Source: Falsiroseomonas ponticola
GTDB lineage: Bacteria; Pseudomonadota; Alphaproteobacteria; Acetobacterales; Acetobacteraceae
Length of the DNA stretch: 64,000 nt
NCBI RefSeq assembly: GCF_016805305.1
Contig: NZ_JAERQN010000011.1
Span: 174,670-238,669, forward strand
Direction of reading: 5' to 3'
A model generated the notes under the pieces. The model was not told where the DNA came from and searched no databases. It was given only the letters and a program-made list of their open reading frames with translations. The position numbers were made by a program, and so were the translations under genes. Below are positions 59,835 through 64,000 of this stretch, in pieces. Each line of letters opens with the position of its first letter. The first letter of the stretch is position 1.

Positions 59835-60173
59835 GTGGCCGCCGAGAAGTCCCAGAACGTGCAGGACGTGTTCCTGAACCACGTTCGCAAATCGAAGACC
59901 CCTGTGACGATCTTCCTGGTCAACGGCGTCAAGCTGCAGGGGATCATCACCTGGTTTGACAACTTCTCCGTCCTGCTGCGCCGGGACGGACACACGCAGC
60001 TGGTCTACAAGCACGCCATCTCCACCGTGATGCCGGGCGCGCCGATCATGCTGTTCGATGCGACGGCGGCTGGCGCCGGCGCCGCGGCCCCGGAGGGCGC
60101 GCCGGCCGCGCCCGCCCGTGAAGGCCGCCTGACCCTGGGACGAGAGGTGAATCCTGTCGGATCGCGCGACTAG
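59835..60173 (+). CDS. hfq: RNA chaperone Hfq
   Basis: This 112-residue protein has an Sm1 core (QNVQDVFLNHVRKSKTPVTIFL, GVKLQGIITWFDNFSVLL) and an Sm2 motif YKHAISTVMPG. The C-terminal tail is Ala/Pro-rich. Hfq forms a hexameric ring that helps small RNAs pair with mRNAs. The GTG start at 59835 has AAGGA upstream. Stop codon at 60171-60173 lies inside the predicted beginning of hflX, an overlap of 20 bp. Confidence 0.96.
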   Translation: MAAEKSQNVQDVFLNHVRKSKTPVTIFLVNGVKLQGIITWFDNFSVLLRRDGHTQLVYKHAISTVMPGAPIMLFDATAAGAGAAAPEGAPAAPAREGRLTLGREVNPVGSRD

Positions 60174-61506
60174 GCCCGCTGGCCCGGCCCCGGGGACGCA
60201 GCAACGCGGCCCCGGCGGCATCGATACGCATGGTGGCCCGACCCGGGCCGCCGTCATCCTTCCTTTCGAACGGTTCGGGCGTGGCGATTCCAGCCGCGCC
60301 GCCGATGCCAAGCTGGCGGAGGCCGTGGGCCTCGCCGCCTCCATCGGCCTGACCATCGTGCATTCCGCGGTGCTGCCGTTGCGCGCCGCCAGGCCTTCCA
60401 CTCTGCTGGGGGAGGGCCAGGTCGCGACGGTGAAGGAAGCCTGCGAACGCCATGGCGTTACCGTCGTCATCGTCGATGCCGCGCTGTCGCCCGTGCAGCA
60501 GCGCAACCTGGAACGCGCCTGGGAAACCAAGGTCATCGACCGCACGGGCCTGATCCTGGAGATCTTCGGGGAGCGTGCCGCCACCAAGGAAGGCGCGCTG
60601 CAGGTGGAACTCGCGCACCTCTCCTACCAGCGCACGCGCCTGGTGCGGTCCTGGACCCACCTCGAGCGGCAGCGCGGCGGCTTCGGCTTCCTCGGCGGTC
60701 CCGGCGAAAGCCAGATCGAGATCGACCGCCGCCTGATCGACGAACGCATCGTGCGCCTGAAGAAGGAGCTGGAGCAGGTCCGCCGCACGCGCGGCCTGCA
60801 TCGCAGCGCGCGGTCGCGCGTGCCCTACCCGGTGGTCGCGCTGGTCGGCTACACCAATGCCGGCAAGTCGACGCTGTTCAACGCGCTGACCGGCGCCGGC
60901 GTCTATGCGCAGGACCAGCTCTTCGCGACGCTCGACCCCACCATGCGCGCGATCCGGCTGCCCTCGGGCCGCACCGTGATCCTCTCCGACACGGTCGGCT
61001 TCATCTCCGACCTGCCGACGCAGCTGGTGGAAGCCTTCCGCGCGACGCTGGAGGAGGTGGCGGCGGCCGACGTCATCCTGCATGTCCGCGACGCCGCCCA
61101 TCCCGAGACCGCCGCGCAGCGCGCCGATGTGCTGGGCGTGCTGACGGAGATGGCGGAGGGCGACCACCCCACCATGGACGAGGCCTGGCCATCGCGCGTC
61201 GTGGAGGTGCTGAACAAGGCGGACCTGATGGGCGGGGTGGATGCGGTGCCGGGGATTCCCGGCGCCATCGCCGTCTCCGCGCTGACCGGCGACGGGCTGG
61301 AAGCGCTGCGCGCGGCGCTGGACGAACGCATGGCGGCGGGGATGGAGGTGGTGGACTACGCGATCTCCCCCGCCGATGGCGCGAGCCTCGCCTGGCTGCA
61401 TGAGCATGGGGAGGTGCTGGAGCGCCAGGACGGGGAGGAGGCGATCCGCCTCCGCGTCCGCCTCTCCCCCGCCGATCGCGCGCGCTTCGACCAGCGGGGG
61501 GGCTGA
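60154..61506 (+). CDS. hflX: GTPase HflX
   Basis: This ribosome-splitting or rescue GTPase of about 450 residues has an N-terminal substrate domain with TRAAVILPFERFG and LERQRGGFGFLGGPGESQIE. The G domain has GYTNAGKSTLFNALTGA, DTVGFISDLPTQL and NKADL. The HflX family needs the region upstream of GTG 60325, but no ATG, GTG or TTG is found in frame between 60151 and 60325. CTG at 60154 has GAGAGG 6-7 nt upstream and is the best start, giving a 20-bp overlap with hfq. This start is unusual. Confidence 0.85.
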   Translation: MSDRATRPAGPAPGTQQRGPGGIDTHGGPTRAAVILPFERFGRGDSSRAADAKLAEAVGLAASIGLTIVHSAVLPLRAARPSTLLGEGQVATVKEACERHGVTVVIVDAALSPVQQRNLERAWETKVIDRTGLILEIFGERAATKEGALQVELAHLSYQRTRLVRSWTHLERQRGGFGFLGGPGESQIEIDRRLIDERIVRLKKELEQVRRTRGLHRSARSRVPYPVVALVGYTNAGKSTLFNALTGAGVYAQDQLFATLDPTMRAIRLPSGRTVILSDTVGFISDLPTQLVEAFRATLEEVAAADVILHVRDAAHPETAAQRADVLGVLTEMAEGDHPTMDEAWPSRVVEVLNKADLMGGVDAVPGIPGAIAVSALTGDGLEALRAALDERMAAGMEVVDYAISPADGASLAWLHEHGEVLERQDGEEAIRLRVRLSPADRARFDQRGG

Positions 61507-61510
61507 GGCC

Positions 61511-62347
61511 ATGCGGTTCGACGCGAAGACGGCCAGCGCCGTCGCGGCGCTGCTGCGCGACGCCTCCCGCGCCGAGATCATGCCGCGCTTCCGGAAGCTG
61601 GCGCCCGATGCGGTCCGCACCAAGTCCGGGCCGCTCGACCTGGTGACGGAGGCCGATGAGGCGGCGGAACGGGTGATCGAGGCCGGTCTCTCCCGCCTCT
61701 TCCCCGGCTGCGTCGTGGTGGGGGAGGAAGGGACGGCGGCCGATGCCAGCCTGCTCGGCAGGCTGCGCGACGCCGAGCTCGCCTTCGTCGTCGATCCCGT
61801 CGATGGCACCGCCAATTTCGCGGCCGGCGTCCCCCTTTTCGGCTGCATGGCGGCCGCCTTCGTGAAGGGGGAGGTGGTGGCGGGCTGGATCCATGATCCG
61901 CTGGGCGACGACACCTGCCTCGCGGTGCGGGGCGAGGGGGCCTGGGTGGAGGATGGCGCCGGCGCGCGGCTCGGCGCGCTGTCCGTCGCGGCGCCGGTGC
62001 CGGTGGGGCGGATGGTCGCCGCCGTTTCCTGGGGCTTCATGCCGCCGGCGCTGAAGGCGCAGGTCGTCTCCCGCCTGCCGCGGCTGGCCGGCACGCTGAA
62101 CTTCCGCTGCGCGGCGCATGAATACCGGCTGGCGGCGGGCGGCCACGCGCATCTGCTGGTCTACAACAAGCTGATGCCCTGGGACCACGCGCCGGGCTGG
62201 CTGATCCACCGGGAAGCGGGCGGATACGCCGCGCATTTCGACGGCAGCGCCTATGAGGCCAGCCACCACGTGACGGGCGGGCTGATCTGCGCGCCGGACG
62301 AGGCCTCCTGGCACGAAGCCCGCGCGGCGCTGCTCGGCGAGGACTGA
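61511..62347 (+). CDS. inositol-monophosphatase family protein
   Basis: This 278-residue Mg2+-dependent phosphatase fold has EADEAAERVIE, VVVGEEGTAAD, the DPVDGTANFAAGVPLF metal-binding loop, and WDHAPGWLIHREAGG. It may act on inositol phosphate, histidinol phosphate or 3'(2'),5'-bisphosphonucleosides. The start at 61511 (ATG) lies 5 bp after the hflX stop. greB begins one base after its stop, so all three share a transcript. Confidence 0.88.
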   Translation: MRFDAKTASAVAALLRDASRAEIMPRFRKLAPDAVRTKSGPLDLVTEADEAAERVIEAGLSRLFPGCVVVGEEGTAADASLLGRLRDAELAFVVDPVDGTANFAAGVPLFGCMAAAFVKGEVVAGWIHDPLGDDTCLAVRGEGAWVEDGAGARLGALSVAAPVPVGRMVAAVSWGFMPPALKAQVVSRLPRLAGTLNFRCAAHEYRLAAGGHAHLLVYNKLMPWDHAPGWLIHREAGGYAAHFDGSAYEASHHVTGGLICAPDEASWHEARAALLGED

Positions 62348-62348
62348 C

Positions 62349-62882
62349 TTGGCCGAGGATGACGAGGAGGAGGAGGACGGCCCGCCCGGTCTTCCTCCCG
62401 GTACCCCCTTCTACATGACCCCCGCCGGCGCCGCGGCGCTGCGGGAGGAGCTGCGGAAGCTGTGGGAGGAGGAGCGGCCCAAGGTGGTGGAGGTGGTCTC
62501 CTGGGCCGCGGGCCTCGGCGATCGCAGCGAGAATGCGGACTACCAGTACGGCAAGCGGCGCCTGCGGCAGATCGATGGGCGCGTGCGCTTCCTGCGGAAG
62601 CGGCTGGAACGCGTGCAGGTGGTGGACCCCGCGGCGCAGGCGCGGCGGGACCAGGTCTTCTTCGGCGCCACCGTCACCTATGCCCGCGCCTCCGACGATG
62701 CGGAGGTGACGATCACCATCGTCGGGGTGGATGAGGCCGACAGCGCGCGGGGCCGCATCTCCTGGGTCGCGCCGGTGGCGCGCGCGCTGCTGGGGGCGAA
62801 GGTGGGGGATACCCGCAAGCTCCGCACGCCCGCCGGCACGGAGGAGATCGAGGTGGTGGATATCGCTTATCCGCCGGCGTGA
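62349..62882 (+). CDS. greB: transcription elongation factor GreB
   Basis: This 177-residue protein has the N-terminal coiled-coil (ALREELRKLWEEERPKVVEV with acidic start), the tip ENADYQYGKRRLRQIDGRVRFLRKRLE and a C-terminal FKBP-like domain with VGDTRKLRTPAGTEEIEV. GreB rescues stalled RNA polymerase by stimulating transcript cleavage. The start is TTG at 62349, one base after the phosphatase gene. The very acidic N-terminus is longer than in E. coli GreB. Confidence 0.92.
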   Translation: MAEDDEEEEDGPPGLPPGTPFYMTPAGAAALREELRKLWEEERPKVVEVVSWAAGLGDRSENADYQYGKRRLRQIDGRVRFLRKRLERVQVVDPAAQARRDQVFFGATVTYARASDDAEVTITIVGVDEADSARGRISWVAPVARALLGAKVGDTRKLRTPAGTEEIEVVDIAYPPA

Positions 62883-62939
62883 TTCGCGCCCGCGGCCCCG
62901 CATCGCCATGCTCTGCTGCGACGCGCAGGAGAGACCGCC

Positions 62940-63884
62940 ATGTCCGTGACCACCGATCCGACCGATCCGCTGCCCCCGGGGCTGGAGACGGTGCTGCTGC
63001 CCCGCACGCATGACATCGGCGGCTTCGAGGTCCGGCGCGCGCTGCCGGCGAAGGAACGCCAGATGGTCGGCCCCTTCATCTTCTTCGACCAGATGGGCCC
63101 CGGCGAGTTCCTGACCGGCACGGGCGTCGATGTCCGCCCGCACCCGCATATCGGGCTGTCCACCGTCACCTACCTGTTCGAGGGCGAGATCCAGCACCGG
63201 GACAGCCTGGGGACGGAGATGTCGATCGCGCCGGGCGACGTGAACTGGATGACCGCGGGGCAGGGGATCGTGCATTCCGAACGCACCGCGGCCGCCCGCC
63301 GCGCCGCGCCGCACAAGCTGGCCGGGATCCAGTCCTGGGTCGCGCTGCCGAAGGCGCATGAGGAAACCCGGCCGGATTTCCGCCACCATGGCGTGGGCAG
63401 CCTGCCGGTGGCGGAGGATGCGGGCGCGACGCTGCGGCTGATCGCCGGCACGGGCTGGGGCATGGCGGCGCCGGTGCAGGTGCTGTCCGAGCTGTTCTAC
63501 GCCGACGCCGTGCTGGCCCCGGGCGCGGTGGTGCCGATGCCGGACCATCACGAGGAGCGGGCGGCCTATGTCATGACCGGATCGGTGGATGTGGCCGGCC
63601 AGGTCTTCGAGGCGGGCCGCATGCTGGTGTTCCGCCCCGGCGACCGCATGGCGCTGAAGGCGGGGCCGCAGGGCGCCAGGCTGCTGCTGCTGGGCGGCGC
63701 GACCATGGACGGGCCGCGCTTCCTCTACTGGAACTTCGTCTCCTCCTCCCGCGACCGGATCGAGCAGGCGAAGCAGGACTGGGCGCGGGACCGCTTCAAC
63801 GCCCCGGTGCCGGGCGAGTCGGAATGGATCCCGCTGCCGGAGAAGCGCGTGGTCCGCGCTGGAGAGGGCGCCCCGACCAGCTAG
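62940..63884 (+). CDS. pirin family protein
   Basis: This 314-residue bicupin has VRPHPHIGLSTVTYLFEGEIQHRDSLG with the iron-binding His pair (HPHIG) and the H/E residues in the first cupin, plus a second cupin domain with PDHHEERAAYVM. Pirins act as redox sensors or quercetinase-like oxygenases. AGGAG lies 9 nt before the ATG. Its TAG stop coincides with the left end of an IS5-type element, so the final residues may have been altered by insertion. Confidence 0.9.
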   Translation: MSVTTDPTDPLPPGLETVLLPRTHDIGGFEVRRALPAKERQMVGPFIFFDQMGPGEFLTGTGVDVRPHPHIGLSTVTYLFEGEIQHRDSLGTEMSIAPGDVNWMTAGQGIVHSERTAAARRAAPHKLAGIQSWVALPKAHEETRPDFRHHGVGSLPVAEDAGATLRLIAGTGWGMAAPVQVLSELFYADAVLAPGAVVPMPDHHEERAAYVMTGSVDVAGQVFEAGRMLVFRPGDRMALKAGPQGARLLLLGGATMDGPRFLYWNFVSSSRDRIEQAKQDWARDRFNAPVPGESEWIPLPEKRVVRAGEGAPTS

Positions 63885-64000
63885 GCTCAGGACTCATTGG
63901 CCGAGCCAGAAGATGACGATGGCGGCGAGTGTGACGGCGCCGAAGAAGATGGTGGGGCATCGGTCGTAGCGGGTGGCGATGCGGCGCCAGTCCTTGAGGC
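63884..64000 (-). mobile_element. IS5-family element, partial at window end
   Basis: The sequence GGCTCAGGACTCA at 63884-63897 looks like the terminal inverted repeat, with TA target bases at 63882-63883. The transposase end is on the minus strand. The element runs out of the window. Confidence 0.75.
63894..64000 (-). CDS. IS5-family transposase, 3' end only
   Basis: The minus strand reads 34 codons to a TGA at 63894-63896. The peptide RRIATRYDRCPTIFFGAV followed by a hydrophobic tail (IVIFWLGQ) matches the conserved C-terminus of IS5/IS427-type DDE transposases, where the motif RIATRYD is strongly conserved. The rest lies outside the window. Confidence 0.85.
   Translation of the reverse strand, partial: LKDWRRIATRYDRCPTIFFGAVTLAAIVIFWLGQ

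Overview
The window is very GC-rich and densely coding. It reads as an alphaproteobacterium of the order Rhodospirillales, most likely Acetobacteraceae (Roseomonas-like). The main reasons are the order ispDF, dusB, ntrB, ntrC, ntrY, ntrX, D-amino-acid transaminase, hfq, hflX, which is typical of Alphaproteobacteria, and the abundance of periplasmic Bug/TctC receptors and solute transporters. This placement is inferred from gene content only. I saw no rRNA, tRNA or CRISPR.

Layout. 1-2,090: the end of a DASS-type anion transporter and a CPBP membrane protease. 2,101-5,957 (minus strand): a ribosome-hibernation-like protein and a tightly overlapping three-gene set (2Fe-2S/4Fe-4S protein, FrdA-like flavoprotein, NuoF-like subunit) that looks like a soluble NAD(H)-linked redox complex, preceded by a perfect 14-bp palindrome. 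6,264-10,316: an AbgB-like amidohydrolase and an orphan Cache/PAS histidine kinase. 10,770-15,536 (minus): a TRAP transporter (DctPQM), a sulfotransferase and a Bug receptor. 15,748-24,740: a cysteine-dioxygenase-like enzyme, a LysR regulator divergent from a catabolic cluster (cupin, Bug receptor, M24 peptidase-like enzyme, CaiB-type CoA-transferase, GSAM-like aminotransferase), then a nitroreductase, a third Bug receptor and an NTF2-fold protein. 24,901-30,676: a small ORF, a PhnZ-like HD oxygenase, and a complete branched-chain-type ABC importer (livGFJHM) ending in a coupled GAF-domain gene.

30,824-43,017: an RTX protein gene downstream of a 13-G run; a VOC / DUF2891 / DJ-1 operon; 1-Cys peroxiredoxin, cysteine synthase and serine acetyltransferase; an Imm11-like orphan immunity candidate in DNA of lower GC; a DUF2254 membrane protein; a Tae2/Tai2-like amidase effector and immunity pair; then an aspartoacylase-family enzyme and enoyl-CoA hydratase. 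43,055-44,218 is a thiolase. It is followed by a 375-bp gap holding a predicted three-way-junction RNA and a textbook intrinsic terminator.

44,594-63,884 is the conserved core: ispDF, dusB, the two nitrogen two-component systems NtrBC and NtrYX, then a 1,486-residue RTX/FG-GAP/Calx-beta secreted protein inserted on the opposite strand, then dat, a HAD hydrolase, hfq, hflX, an inositol-monophosphatase-family gene, greB and pirin. The window ends in an IS5-family element abutting the pirin stop codon.

The most interesting signals are the structured RNA candidate (44,238-44,384), the FeS/FAD/NuoF-like complex, the effector-immunity pair, the RTX gene breaking the ntr-hfq block, the poly-G tract before the first RTX gene, and the apparent CTG start of hflX overlapping hfq.
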